A program made the translations under genes and the position numbers. From contig NZ_SNWM01000001.1 in the NCBI RefSeq assembly GCF_004362245.1, positions 1,116,001-1,180,000 on the forward strand: DNA of 64,000 nt. The letters run 5' to 3'. The notes under the pieces were generated by a model, which made no database searches, was not told the origin of the DNA, and saw only the letters and a program-made list of their open reading frames with translations. Positions 34,752 through 43,919 of this stretch are shown one piece after another. Within the stretch, counting starts at the first letter, position 1; the number at the start of each line of letters is the position of its first letter. This DNA comes from Pedobacter duraquae. Lineage in GTDB: Bacteria; Bacteroidota; Bacteroidia; Sphingobacteriales; Sphingobacteriaceae.

Positions 34752-35863
34752 TGGATTTTTTTTACAAATATAGACAGAATGCCGTTAAAGACTAAGAAAA
34801 CAAATAGCAGTATATCAAGAATTGGAAACCACCACACAAGTCCGGGATAACTCAGGCGCCTCAGCAATTTCGGATAAATGAAGGAACGGATAATCAGGCT
34901 CAGCACAAACAATGCAATCGCAGGCAACAGCAGCATCTTAAAAAAACAACAGGCTGCAAACGCAATATAATATAAGAACTGAAAAACGATCTGACTGGTA
35001 AGGATCACTTTATGTTTCGTTTTGTAAAGCTTTCCAGCTCCAAAATGCCTCTTTTTTTGCTTTAAATAAGCACCAAGGCTGGTATTCGGCTCACTCCATA
35101 CCTGTGCATCCTTAGCAACTCTGATTACCGTATTTGTTGGTGTAGCATGCGCATTAACGAAAAGGTCATCATCACCAGAAGGAATGTGCATGTGTGCAGC
35201 AAAGCCCTTATTCTTAAAAAAAAGTGATTTCTGGTATGCCATATTGCGTCCTACACCCATGTATGGCATCCCTTTAATGGCAAAGGACAGATAATTTACA
35301 GCAGTAAAGAACGTTTCAAATCGAATCAGCGCATTCAATAAGCCGCTTTTATGCACATAAGGGGAATACCCAAGCATTAGCTCGGTATGCTCATCTGGAG
35401 GTTGCTGCATCTCCGAAAGCCAGTTTACAGAAGCTGGAAAACAGTCTGCATCCGTAAAAACAAGCCACTCGTGTGTTGCAGCCTTAATCCCCATAGTTAC
35501 AGCGAACTTCTTCCCCGCAATAAACTTGGTACCCTCAGCAACAGTAACAACCTTTAAACGACTATAGTCTTTTGCAAATTGCTCCAGAAGTTCTTCCGTT
35601 CCATCCCAAGACCTGTCATTTACAACAACAACCTCAAAATCAGGATAATCCTGCGCCAGAACCTGCGGCAGAAACCCAGTCAGATTTTTGGCCTCATTAC
35701 GGGCACAAATAATGACAGTGATCGGTTTTTGCGGTGTGGGCAATGGCTCTTCCGATTTATAAGTTAGTAACCTAAGGTGCACAAACAAGCTGAAATACAG
35801 CTGTACGATAAAACAAAAAATGAATACGCCCGCAAGGCAGAGCTCTACTAAAGTTAATTCCAC
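34742..35863 (-). CDS. Family 2 glycosyltransferase with C-terminal membrane helices
   Basis: Membrane-associated GT-A enzyme, product unknown. One N-terminal helix (residues 5-27) precedes the catalytic domain. Nucleotide-sugar motifs are PITVIICARNEAKNLTGFLP, VVVNDRSWDGTEELL (first Asp) and LVFTDADCFPASVNWLSEMQ (DXD-like DAD). A further motif is PSGDDDLFVN. The KKRHFGAGK segment resembles the QxxRW region of processive enzymes. Three or four helices follow to residue 373. Start is probably GTG at 35863. Overlaps rsmG. Polysaccharide or lipid glycosylation is plausible but unproven. Confidence 0.88.
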   Translation of the reverse strand: MELTLVELCLAGVFIFCFIVQLYFSLFVHLRLLTYKSEEPLPTPQKPITVIICARNEAKNLTGFLPQVLAQDYPDFEVVVVNDRSWDGTEELLEQFAKDYSRLKVVTVAEGTKFIAGKKFAVTMGIKAATHEWLVFTDADCFPASVNWLSEMQQPPDEHTELMLGYSPYVHKSGLLNALIRFETFFTAVNYLSFAIKGMPYMGVGRNMAYQKSLFFKNKGFAAHMHIPSGDDDLFVNAHATPTNTVIRVAKDAQVWSEPNTSLGAYLKQKKRHFGAGKLYKTKHKVILTSQIVFQFLYYIAFAACCFFKMLLLPAIALFVLSLIIRSFIYPKLLRRLSYPGLVWWFPILDILLFVFLVFNGILSIFVKKIQWK

Positions 35864-35958
35864 GAATGATTTTTTGAAGGGTCAAATTTCTGATTTTTAA
35901 TCTGTAATGTTCGTTTATGTTGATAAAAAATTTAAGCCCGTAATCACGCGTTTTTTCT

Positions 35959-35966
35959 TACTTTTG
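35959..35966 (+). promoter_or_regulatory. Putative -7 element of tgt
   Basis: TACTTTTG matches TAnnTTTG exactly, 23 nt upstream of the tgt ATG. No -33 TTG was found at the usual distance. Confidence 0.45.
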
Positions 35967-35989
35967 ACAGATTTTTTGATAGAATTAAT

Positions 35990-37120
35990 ATGAAATTTAG
36001 CTTACAAGCGCAAGATCCCCATTCCAAAGCAAGGGCAGGAACAGTTACGACAGCCCATGGCGATATACAAACACCCATATTTATGCCTGTTGGAACGGCA
36101 GGTACCGTGAAAGCGGTACATCAGCGTGAGCTTAAAGACGACATTAATGCCCAGATCATCCTTGGAAACACCTATCACCTCTACCTTAGGCCGGGACTGG
36201 GTATCCTTGAAAATGCAGGCGGACTCCATAAATTCATCGGCTGGGATCGCCCTATCCTGACAGACAGCGGCGGCTATCAGGTTTACTCCTTGAGTAAAGT
36301 AAGGAAGATCAAGGAAGAAGGTGTAACCTTCCGTTCTCATATTGATGGTTCGAAACACCTGTTCACACCAGAATATGCGATGGATATTCAGCGCACCATC
36401 GGAGCAGATATCATCATGGCTTTCGATGAATGCACCCCCTATCCCTGTGATTATAAATATGCCGCTGCATCGATCAACATGACCCACAGGTGGCTTAAGC
36501 GCTGCTGTGCACGTGTAGACTCAACATCTCCAAAATACGGCTTTGAACAAACACTTTTCCCGATCGTACAGGGATCAGTATATAAGGACTTGCGCGTAAA
36601 ATCTGCTGAATTTATCGCTTCTATGAACCGCGAGGGAAACGCCATTGGCGGACTTTCTGTAGGTGAACCAGCGGAAGAGATGTATGGCATGACCGAGGTG
36701 GTCTGTGATATCCTGCCCGAAGATAAACCGCGATACCTGATGGGCGTAGGAACCCCCATCAACATACTGGAAAACATAGCTTTAGGTGTAGACATGTTCG
36801 ATTGTGTAATGCCAACGAGAAATGCTAGAAATGGCATGCTGTTTACCAGAAATGGAATCATTAATATCGGCAACAAAAAGTGGGAAGACGATCATTCTCC
36901 ACTGGATGCCGAAAGTGACCTATTCGCAGATCAAGTCTATTCAAAGGCTTACTTAAGACACTTAATGCACTCCAAAGAGATTTTAGGCGCGCAAATTGCA
37001 ACCCTGCACAATTTAAACTTCTATTTGTGGTTAGTTAATCAGGCGAGAGAAAAGATCATTGACGGGACTTTTTACGACTGGAAGAACAAGATGGTTAAGG
37101 TATTAGGTCAAAAACTATAG
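35990..37120 (+). CDS. tgt: tRNA-guanine(34) transglycosylase, zinc-site cysteines absent
   Basis: Exchanges guanine 34 of GUN-anticodon tRNAs for the queuosine precursor. Substrate motifs are intact: LTDSGGYQVYSLSKVRKI, MAFDECTPYP, GGLSVGEP, MGVGTPINI and FDCVMPTRNARNG. In the C-terminal region, where most bacterial enzymes read ECDCYTCRNYSRAY, this one reads ESDLFADQVYSKAY (from residue 308). All three Cys of the structural zinc site are therefore replaced, while the His of LHNLNFY remains. 376 residues. It abuts the LptF/G gene with no spacing. Function is still likely; the zinc-free form may be lineage-wide. Confidence 0.95.
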   Translation: MKFSLQAQDPHSKARAGTVTTAHGDIQTPIFMPVGTAGTVKAVHQRELKDDINAQIILGNTYHLYLRPGLGILENAGGLHKFIGWDRPILTDSGGYQVYSLSKVRKIKEEGVTFRSHIDGSKHLFTPEYAMDIQRTIGADIIMAFDECTPYPCDYKYAAASINMTHRWLKRCCARVDSTSPKYGFEQTLFPIVQGSVYKDLRVKSAEFIASMNREGNAIGGLSVGEPAEEMYGMTEVVCDILPEDKPRYLMGVGTPINILENIALGVDMFDCVMPTRNARNGMLFTRNGIINIGNKKWEDDHSPLDAESDLFADQVYSKAYLRHLMHSKEILGAQIATLHNLNFYLWLVNQAREKIIDGTFYDWKNKMVKVLGQKL

Positions 37121-38224
37121 ATGCAGCTGGGTACAAACAGATTAAAAATTATTGACAGGTATATCATCGGGAAGTATCTGGGTACATTTATTTATACCCT
37201 ATCTATCTTCGTGGTGATTATTATTATCTTTGATTTGTCGGAAAAACTCGATGACTTCCTCGGCAATAATCTGAATTTATGGCAGGTAATCACATTATAC
37301 TATGCCGGATCTATTCCTTTCTATATCAACATGTTGTCGCCGCTTATCAATTTTATCGCGGTGATCTTCTTTACGGCTAAGATGGCTGATCAAACTGAAA
37401 TCGTCCCTATTTTAAGCGGCGGAGTCAGTTTCAACAGATTTCTTAAACCCTACTTCATCTCAGCCTTCATCATTTTCAGCGCCAATCTGGCGTCAAACCT
37501 GTTTATTCTTCCATATACCAACAAAATCAAGAACAACTTCGAGAATAACTACATTAAGAAAAACGATCCTTTCATCAAAAACCAGATTCATATGAAGCTG
37601 GATGACCATACTTATATATCTATCGGGGGATTTGACAACAGAACCAATATTGGCTCTCAGTTTAGGCTGGAGCACTTTAACGGCGATGAAATGCGTCAGA
37701 AAATCGTTGCAGATGTGATCGCCTGGGACTCTGTTAAGCGCTCCTGGAAGATCTCCAACTATACAGTCAGGAATATAGATGGCCTTAAAGAGACCTTTGT
37801 CACCGGTGGGGACAAGAAAAAAGATACCATACTGGATATGAAGCCGGATGACTTTTCCGCCTACGATAACGTCTTCGAAAACATGAGTAATACTGAACTT
37901 CGTGATAAAATCAAAAAGGAAAATATCCGCGGCTCGGGCATCATGAGTGACTTACTGTTCGAGCAGTACAAACGTTATTTACAGCCACTATCAGCCTTCG
38001 TACTGACATTAATTGGTGTAGCCCTCTCATCACGCAAGGTTAGAGGTGGCGTAGGGCTACCGCTCGGAATGGGCATTTTCCTGAGTTTCGCCTACATAGT
38101 ATTGAATCAATTTGCCAAGATGTTCTCGTTAAAAGGGGGTATTCCGCCCCTGTTAGCAGTCTTAATACCCACCATATTTTTCGGAGTACTCGGCTTGATT
38201 TTACTTCGCAAAGCCCCCAAATAA
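37121..38224 (+). CDS. LptF/LptG family permease (YjgP/YjgQ)
   Basis: Inner-membrane component of lipopolysaccharide export. Three N-terminal helices (start KIIDRYIIGKYLGTFIYTLS, a family hallmark), a periplasmic beta-jellyroll-like domain (about 130-270), and three C-terminal helices (LQPLSAFVLTLIGVALSSRK). Starts immediately after the tgt stop codon and ends 1 nt before the EamA gene, so the three form an operon. The partner permease and the LptB ATPase are not in this window. Whether it is LptF or LptG cannot be decided from sequence alone. Confidence 0.9.
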   Translation: MQLGTNRLKIIDRYIIGKYLGTFIYTLSIFVVIIIIFDLSEKLDDFLGNNLNLWQVITLYYAGSIPFYINMLSPLINFIAVIFFTAKMADQTEIVPILSGGVSFNRFLKPYFISAFIIFSANLASNLFILPYTNKIKNNFENNYIKKNDPFIKNQIHMKLDDHTYISIGGFDNRTNIGSQFRLEHFNGDEMRQKIVADVIAWDSVKRSWKISNYTVRNIDGLKETFVTGGDKKKDTILDMKPDDFSAYDNVFENMSNTELRDKIKKENIRGSGIMSDLLFEQYKRYLQPLSAFVLTLIGVALSSRKVRGGVGLPLGMGIFLSFAYIVLNQFAKMFSLKGGIPPLLAVLIPTIFFGVLGLILLRKAPK

Positions 38225-38225
38225 C

Positions 38226-39119
38226 ATGCTTAAAACCCCGCCAGTCTCAGCCACGAAAAACCTCATTATCCTTCATTTGACAGTTTTTATTTGGGGCTTT
38301 ACCGGCATACTGGGAGAGCTTATTTCGATTAACGCAGTACAGATGGTCTGGTACCGTGTGGGCATCGCAAGCATCACACTTTTCCTCTATTTCAGCCTCA
38401 CAAAAACAAGTCTTCTGATCAGCAAGAAACAGTTCTTGCAGTTCTTCTTTACAGGTAGTATTGTAGCCCTGCACTGGATACTTTTTTTCCATGCCATCAA
38501 GGTTTCGACAGTATCTGTCACACTGGTTTGTTTATCCTCATTTACCCTCTTTACAGCAGTACTTGAGCCCCTCATAAAACGAGTTAAAATGGAGCCCGGA
38601 GATATTGTTGTCGGACTCATAATCATTGCCGGAATCTATCTTATTTTCAAGTTCGAAACAAGCTATACAAGTGGCATTATTTTTGGCTTATCGGCTGCGC
38701 TCGCATCGAGTCTTTTCTCCATTATCAACTCCACGCTGGTACAAAAAACCGATGCGGCAATCATTGGATTTTACGAGATTTTGGGTGCCTTTTTCTGGAT
38801 CTCGCTCTATCGATTTTTTGACCATTCACTACAAACAGAACAATTCAACCTAAGTGCACACGATTGGATTTACCTGTTTATTCTAGGTACCATCTGCACG
38901 GCACTGGCCTACGTTGCAGGGGTGTCGGTAATGCGCGTATTGTCGGCTTTCAGAGTCGCGCTCATCACCAATCTCGAGCCCGTTTACGGCATCATCCTAG
39001 CCTTCATTTTCTTTGGAAATAAGGAGACCATGACCACTGGTTTTTACTTCGGAGCAGCTCTGATACTTGGCTCTGTTTTTGGTTATCCCATTTACAAAAA
39101 ACGCAAAAATAGAGCTTAG
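38226..39119 (+). CDS. EamA family (DMT superfamily) transporter
   Basis: Ten-helix exporter or importer of small metabolites, 297 residues, two EamA repeats of five helices. Start LIILHLTVFIWGFTGILGEL is typical, and the second repeat contains AALASSLFSIINSTLVQK and ITNLEPVYGIILAFIFFGNK. Directly follows the LptF/G permease. Substrate unknown; members export amino acids or other metabolites. Confidence 0.9.
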   Translation: MLKTPPVSATKNLIILHLTVFIWGFTGILGELISINAVQMVWYRVGIASITLFLYFSLTKTSLLISKKQFLQFFFTGSIVALHWILFFHAIKVSTVSVTLVCLSSFTLFTAVLEPLIKRVKMEPGDIVVGLIIIAGIYLIFKFETSYTSGIIFGLSAALASSLFSIINSTLVQKTDAAIIGFYEILGAFFWISLYRFFDHSLQTEQFNLSAHDWIYLFILGTICTALAYVAGVSVMRVLSAFRVALITNLEPVYGIILAFIFFGNKETMTTGFYFGAALILGSVFGYPIYKKRKNRA

Positions 39120-39462
39120 TTTTCGAACCCAACAAGGGTAGGAGGGATAGCTGAATCCTGAATCGCAGCGCAAAATTCGTTATACACATCGAGGAATTAT
39201 TCTAAAAAAATGCAAAAGAATTTGCCGTAAATAGTGTACCTTAAGAGCTGAATTCAATCAATAGAAAAATTAATTAAAAAAGAAGATGATATGTCATACA
39301 ATTTCCAATAAATCTATCGAAAAACAATGCTTTTATAGATTTATACAAAAACTATAACTACATTCATAATCAGATTTATATAACTACATAATTACCATAA
39401 TACTTCACTTGTAAAAATCAAAAACACGTTTTAAAAACTAAAAATATTAGCATTTCGCATTA
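39120..39462. other. AT-rich intergenic region without a recognised gene
   Basis: 343 nt, very rich in A and T, with stop codons in every frame. Short A/T homopolymers and no convincing TAnnTTTG promoter, hairpin terminator or tRNA. A TTCGAA near 39121 resembles a T-loop but has no matching arms. The next gene also begins with unusually AT-rich codons. Confidence 0.6.
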
Positions 39463-42273
39463 ATGAAGCATTTTAATAAACATAAGTATATTTTTTTCAG
39501 ATATTTAACCCTATCTATATTAATATTAATTTCACATGTTTCTTTTGGGCAATTATTTGGAGGGGAACAAAACCCGCTTAGTGTAAACTGGCGGCAGATT
39601 AATACTGGCGGCTTCAAAATCATCTTCCCTGCCGAACTGGAAACCGAGGCTCAAAGGATGGCCAATACAATCGGGCACATTTTCCCCTATGAGGGGGCCA
39701 GCCTCGGCCTACGCAAAACCACCCTTCCCATCGTGTTCCAGAACCGTGGCGTGATCGCAAATGGCTTTGTTCAGCTGGGTCCTAAAAAGTCAGAATTCAA
39801 CACCACTCCACCGCAGCAATTCGATAGTCAGGACTGGCTAAATAATCTCGCTGTCCATGAGCTCCGGCACGCCGCACAGTTCGACAAACTTACCAGCGGC
39901 CGAGCCTACCCTTTTCCTGAAGAAGTCTACTTTGCCTGGATGGGTGCAAGTATCCCATTGTGGTTTTTTGAAGGCGATGCCGTAAGCACAGAAACCTCCC
40001 TGAGTCAATCGGGTCGCGGACGCCAGCCAGCATGGATCATGCCTTACCGAACAAGCCTGCTCAGTGGCGAAAAATTCTCTTATAGCAAGGCCAACTTCGG
40101 CTCCCAAAAAGACGTCACTCCTGGCTATTATCAACTCGGATATCTCATGAGTTCCCTGATTAGAAAAAATGCTGGAAAAGCAATTTTCGACAGTCTGCTA
40201 ACTGATATTAAAAACCGACCGTTAAGGCTCTATCCTTTCTCAAAAAGTCTGCGCAAATTTTCCGGTAAAACAAGTCCGCAATGGTATCGGTACACCAGCG
40301 AAATCCTGAATGAAAAATGGCTCGATCAGGACGGACTTCAACCCCACCAGACCTACACCTTGCTGAACAAGAAAGCAGGGTATGCGACAGACTATTTTAT
40401 GCCGGTTGAGCTTCCTGATGGAAGGGTGCTGACCCTGAAACAGAGCAAAGCAAAAACGGCCCGGTTCATCACAATTGACAGCAACAAAAGAGAACACACA
40501 CTACTTGCTATCGGCTATCAGGAGCAACCCTGGTTCAGCTACGCGAACGGAGTGATCGTATGGGACGAGATCAGATACGACCCACGATTCAGGCAACGCA
40601 GCTACAGCGTCATCTGCCGCTACGAAATTGCAACAGGAAAATTCAATACACTCAGTCGCCGCTCCCGCCTCTTCTCTCCTTCCCTCTCATCAGATGCAAC
40701 AAAAATCATTACAGTCTCAGTGGACCTAAGCAATCGGGTTGCGCTCACCGAAATCGATGCCCTTACCGGAAAAATCAGTTTTGTCTATCCAAACGCAGAA
40801 AACCTGATGTTGCAAACTCCTTCGTTTAATGAGGCCGGAAATACCATCACCTACATTTCCGTTTCAGAAAAAGGAAAGTCACTCTGGACAGCAACAAAAT
40901 CAGGTAGAAAAACGCTTTTAATTGGAAATTCAAGACAGCAATTAAGCAGGCCAGTATTTTATTCCAAAGGAATCGCGTTTAACGCTCATTACAGCGGTAT
41001 CGATAACATCTACAACATAGACACTGCCTCCAGAAAGATAAGCGTTCTGAGCGCCTCTAAATTCGGCGCCTTCAATTTCAATCCAGCCAGAAACAAAGAT
41101 CAGTTTGTATTTAACGATTATGGGCTTCGTGGCTATGAAGTGGCCACTTCAGACTTGATACCTGACACGCTGGGTCAGAATCACTTTGTATTTTTCGGTG
41201 CGGAGGCGGCGGCACAGGAAAATGCCGGCCATATCTTTGAAAATATTCCCGACAGCAATTACCTCAGCACCCCTTACCGCAAACTCGGTCACCTCATTAA
41301 CATCCACAGCGTCATTCCGGTTATTGAAAATGACTATATCGGCGGATTGCAACTGCGATCAAACAATCTGCTTAACACCATGGATTCCTATGCTGGCGTA
41401 AATTATTACCGCGACCTGCGTCGCTTTGAATACAATGCAGGCGTCTCGTTAAAAAGTTTCTACCCCATTTTTACCGCCAACTATAGCAACAGACCCAAAA
41501 GAACATTCTACAACACAAACAAAGGCATGCAACAGGGCGACTGGCGCGAAAACTATACTTCCCTGAGCGCACTCATCCCAGTTAACCTAAATGCCCTGAA
41601 CAACAACTATGGATTGTCAGCCTCGGTTGCTACCAGCTACACCCAGCGGTACGCTGCTGAGAATATGCCCTCAAATTTTATTACGAGCCTCAATTTCCCA
41701 ATGACCTACGGTATCACGTTATCACACAGCATCCGTCAGGCAGAGCGCGATATTGCCCCGCAATGGGGACAGATCCTCAGGTTTCGTTACCTTCACCAGC
41801 CGTTCGACAACAATCTTGCTGGAAGTCTTTTTTCAGCCGAAAGCTTCGCCTATTTTCCAGGTCTTGCAAAAAACCATAGCTTCCTGGCCAGCTTCAATTA
41901 CCAGCAGGCATCAGGTGTTAGGAGATACAATGTGGAAATTAATACCGTTTACGGATACAATAACATCCTCGCTAAAAGCAAGCTCATCAACACTTTACTA
42001 TTCAACTACAGGTTCCCTATTGCTTTTCCCGATGCAGAAGTCGGACCACTGGCATACATCAGAAACATTAGGGGTGGCATCTTTCTCCATTACGAAAACA
42101 TCGGCAATGAAACCACGCTCGCGCAACCGAAAACCTTTGGAATGGAATTTCACAGCGACATGAATTTATTGAGATACCAGCCACTTGTCGACGTGGGCAC
42201 GAGATTTGTATTCATCAACCAGAGCTACCATCAAAAACCAATTGTAGAATTTTTTGTTAATTATACCTTCTAA
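39463..42273 (+). CDS. Predicted outer membrane gluzincin peptidase / beta-propeller / beta-barrel fusion
   Basis: 936 residues with signal peptide to about residue 29 (HVSFGQ). A metallopeptidase-like segment has HELRH near residue 132 and a third ligand candidate Glu near 170 in WFFEGDAVSTE, the gluzincin layout. Repeats of propeller type follow from about 310 to 560 (LPDGRVLTLKQSKAK, SSDATKIITVSVD, NEAGNTITYISV). The last 330 residues are amphipathic strands ending in VEFFVNYTF, a C-terminal aromatic typical of outer membrane barrels. Role unknown: surface protease or assembly factor are options. Followed after 2 nt by the LapA gene. Confidence 0.75.
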   Translation: MKHFNKHKYIFFRYLTLSILILISHVSFGQLFGGEQNPLSVNWRQINTGGFKIIFPAELETEAQRMANTIGHIFPYEGASLGLRKTTLPIVFQNRGVIANGFVQLGPKKSEFNTTPPQQFDSQDWLNNLAVHELRHAAQFDKLTSGRAYPFPEEVYFAWMGASIPLWFFEGDAVSTETSLSQSGRGRQPAWIMPYRTSLLSGEKFSYSKANFGSQKDVTPGYYQLGYLMSSLIRKNAGKAIFDSLLTDIKNRPLRLYPFSKSLRKFSGKTSPQWYRYTSEILNEKWLDQDGLQPHQTYTLLNKKAGYATDYFMPVELPDGRVLTLKQSKAKTARFITIDSNKREHTLLAIGYQEQPWFSYANGVIVWDEIRYDPRFRQRSYSVICRYEIATGKFNTLSRRSRLFSPSLSSDATKIITVSVDLSNRVALTEIDALTGKISFVYPNAENLMLQTPSFNEAGNTITYISVSEKGKSLWTATKSGRKTLLIGNSRQQLSRPVFYSKGIAFNAHYSGIDNIYNIDTASRKISVLSASKFGAFNFNPARNKDQFVFNDYGLRGYEVATSDLIPDTLGQNHFVFFGAEAAAQENAGHIFENIPDSNYLSTPYRKLGHLINIHSVIPVIENDYIGGLQLRSNNLLNTMDSYAGVNYYRDLRRFEYNAGVSLKSFYPIFTANYSNRPKRTFYNTNKGMQQGDWRENYTSLSALIPVNLNALNNNYGLSASVATSYTQRYAAENMPSNFITSLNFPMTYGITLSHSIRQAERDIAPQWGQILRFRYLHQPFDNNLAGSLFSAESFAYFPGLAKNHSFLASFNYQQASGVRRYNVEINTVYGYNNILAKSKLINTLLFNYRFPIAFPDAEVGPLAYIRNIRGGIFLHYENIGNETTLAQPKTFGMEFHSDMNLLRYQPLVDVGTRFVFINQSYHQKPIVEFFVNYTF

Positions 42274-42275
42274 AA

Positions 42276-42551
42276 ATGACCGCCAAAACAGTTTTCATCA
42301 TTCTATTCACCGCCATCATTACGATTTTCCTGGTGATTAACACAGACGCCGTAGAATTCAACTTCCTCGTAGACAAAGTCAACATCTCTAAACTCGTTGT
42401 GATTGGTGTGTGTACCCTAATCGGTTTCGTGCTCGGTTTTATTGCCGGTAAACCAAAACGCACCTATAGCAGCTACGACGACCATGCAGAGGTAGTAGAA
42501 GTACCTGCAAAATCAGCACTGAGTGATGAAGACAAAGATTATATCAGCTAG
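42276..42551 (+). CDS. LapA domain-containing small membrane protein
   Basis: 91 residues with two hydrophobic helices (TVFIILFTAIITIFLVINTD and LVVIGVCTLIGFVLGFIAG) separated by VEFNFLVDKVNIS, the usual LapA/DUF1049 layout. An acidic soluble tail follows. In E. coli LapA helps LapB control LpxC and lipopolysaccharide synthesis; whether that applies here is uncertain. It follows the barrel protein gene by 2 nt and overlaps the convergent OsmC gene by 4 nt. Confidence 0.85.
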   Translation: MTAKTVFIILFTAIITIFLVINTDAVEFNFLVDKVNISKLVVIGVCTLIGFVLGFIAGKPKRTYSSYDDHAEVVEVPAKSALSDEDKDYIS

Positions 42552-42979
42552 GAAGCTGAGATTTCGTAACTGAATTTGATCTCGGCTGACCGGCCGAGTA
42601 TATTAGATACCGAGCAGTATTTGTCGAAAGTAAGCGCGAGTGCACGTTCGACTTTCTGTGGATTTAAAGCACCAGAAAGTATAAAATGGATGTTGATCAC
42701 ATCAAAAATTGGTGGCATCTCTTCATCCTTCCTGCTCGCCCTGATCGAAATACGGATATCATCCAATGGCTCTTTTTGCTTAGTCAGCACATTTACCATA
42801 TCTATCCCACTACACCCCCCAAGACCAACCAAAAGCATCTCCATTGGCCTGAATCCTTTGCCTGTCCCACCAATCTCCGGCTTAGCATCAAGCTCAACGG
42901 TCTGACCCATTGCGTTCTCGGCTTCAAAATTAAATTTATCGTTTTTCCTGATCAGGTTAATTTCCATGGGAAGATTCAT
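42548..42979 (-). CDS. OsmC family peroxiredoxin-like protein
   Basis: Thiol-dependent peroxidase family. From the ATG at 42979 (MNLPMEINLIRKNDKFNFEA) it has 143 residues; an upstream in-frame start at 43072 would overlap ispE by 90 nt and is unlikely. The two redox cysteines are in LLVGLGGCSGIDMVNVL and FDKYCSVSNIL. RPMEMLLVGLGG matches the conserved helix. It starts 1 nt after the ispE stop, so the genes are co-transcribed. Confidence 0.9.
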   Translation of the reverse strand: MNLPMEINLIRKNDKFNFEAENAMGQTVELDAKPEIGGTGKGFRPMEMLLVGLGGCSGIDMVNVLTKQKEPLDDIRISIRASRKDEEMPPIFDVINIHFILSGALNPQKVERALALTFDKYCSVSNILGRSAEIKFSYEISAS

Positions 42980-42980
42980 T

Positions 42981-43784
42981 TTAAACGTTGTAATATACCC
43001 GATTGTTAACTTCAAGATCGGGTAATGAGATTTGATGCTCAAATATAGCAAATACACAGGCCCCACTGCCACTCATCGCAGCATATACGGCGCCATGTTC
43101 ATACAATTTGTTTTTGATATGACCAATCTCAGGAAATTCCTTAAAAACCGAAATTTCAAAATCATTGGTCACACTATCCTTCCAACTGCTTACCGGTAAA
43201 GTAATATTGACCTTCAGGTCAGCACTTCGTTTTACTGGCTTAACACCGGCGTAGGCAACTGCGGTCGAGACATGTATAGGTGGCATCACCAGCACAATGC
43301 AGTAAGCTGACAAATCCAGCTCAACATCTTCAAACTGATCACCCTTATCAAAAGCAAACACTGGTGTGTTACGGACAAAGAAAGCACAATCAGCACCAAG
43401 TTGCCTGGCATAATCTTCCATTTCAGCCACCGACAATCCAATATTAAACCGCTCGTTCAATAATTTTATCAGAAATGCCGCATCTGCAGACCCCCCACCC
43501 AATCCTGCACCAACAGGGATGTTCTTTAGCAAAGTAATCTGCTGCGCAGGGAGGTTATGGTCTTGCTGGAGTAACCTGAAGGCCTTCACACAGATATTAT
43601 CCATTTCATTACCAGCAAAAGAGATTCCCTTAACCACGCAATGTAATTCCTCAGCATCCGTAATTTCTATAACATCGTGAAGCCGCACAGGATAAAAAAC
43701 AGTCTCCAGGTTATGATACCCATCGGCGCGCTTCTCTGTGATGTTTAGTCCAATATTGATTTTGGCATTGGCAAATGCAAGCAT
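42981..43784 (-). CDS. ispE: 4-diphosphocytidyl-2-C-methyl-D-erythritol kinase
   Basis: GHMP kinase of the non-mevalonate (MEP) isoprenoid pathway. The N-terminal AFANAKINIGLNITEKRADG with Lys near residue 8, the ATP loop PVGAGLGGGSADAAFLIKLL, and the C-terminal MSGSGACVFAIF are the three family motifs. 267 residues, normal. Its presence indicates the MEP route. Co-transcribed with the OsmC gene. Confidence 0.94.
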   Translation of the reverse strand: MLAFANAKINIGLNITEKRADGYHNLETVFYPVRLHDVIEITDAEELHCVVKGISFAGNEMDNICVKAFRLLQQDHNLPAQQITLLKNIPVGAGLGGGSADAAFLIKLLNERFNIGLSVAEMEDYARQLGADCAFFVRNTPVFAFDKGDQFEDVELDLSAYCIVLVMPPIHVSTAVAYAGVKPVKRSADLKVNITLPVSSWKDSVTNDFEISVFKEFPEIGHIKNKLYEHGAVYAAMSGSGACVFAIFEHQISLPDLEVNNRVYYNV

Positions 43785-43892
43785 ATCTGTCTGTTAATAT
43801 AGAATACGCAAACTTAAAAATACTAATGCAGCCACAAACGTTATTTTGATTTAATTTTAATATTTTTCATGTTCTGCCAGCGAATAAAATGA

Positions 43893-43900
43893 TAGTTTTG
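43893..43900 (+). promoter_or_regulatory. Putative -7 element of the thyA-folA operon
   Basis: TAGTTTTG fits TAnnTTTG exactly and lies 19 nt upstream of the thyA ATG. The -33 region is poor. Confidence 0.45.
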
Positions 43901-43919
43901 TGTTTCGCTAATTAAGATC

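Noticed and set aside
39115..39175. tRNA-like TTCGAA on the minus strand downstream of the EamA gene
   Set aside because: No acceptor stem, D-arm or anticodon arm can be drawn around it.
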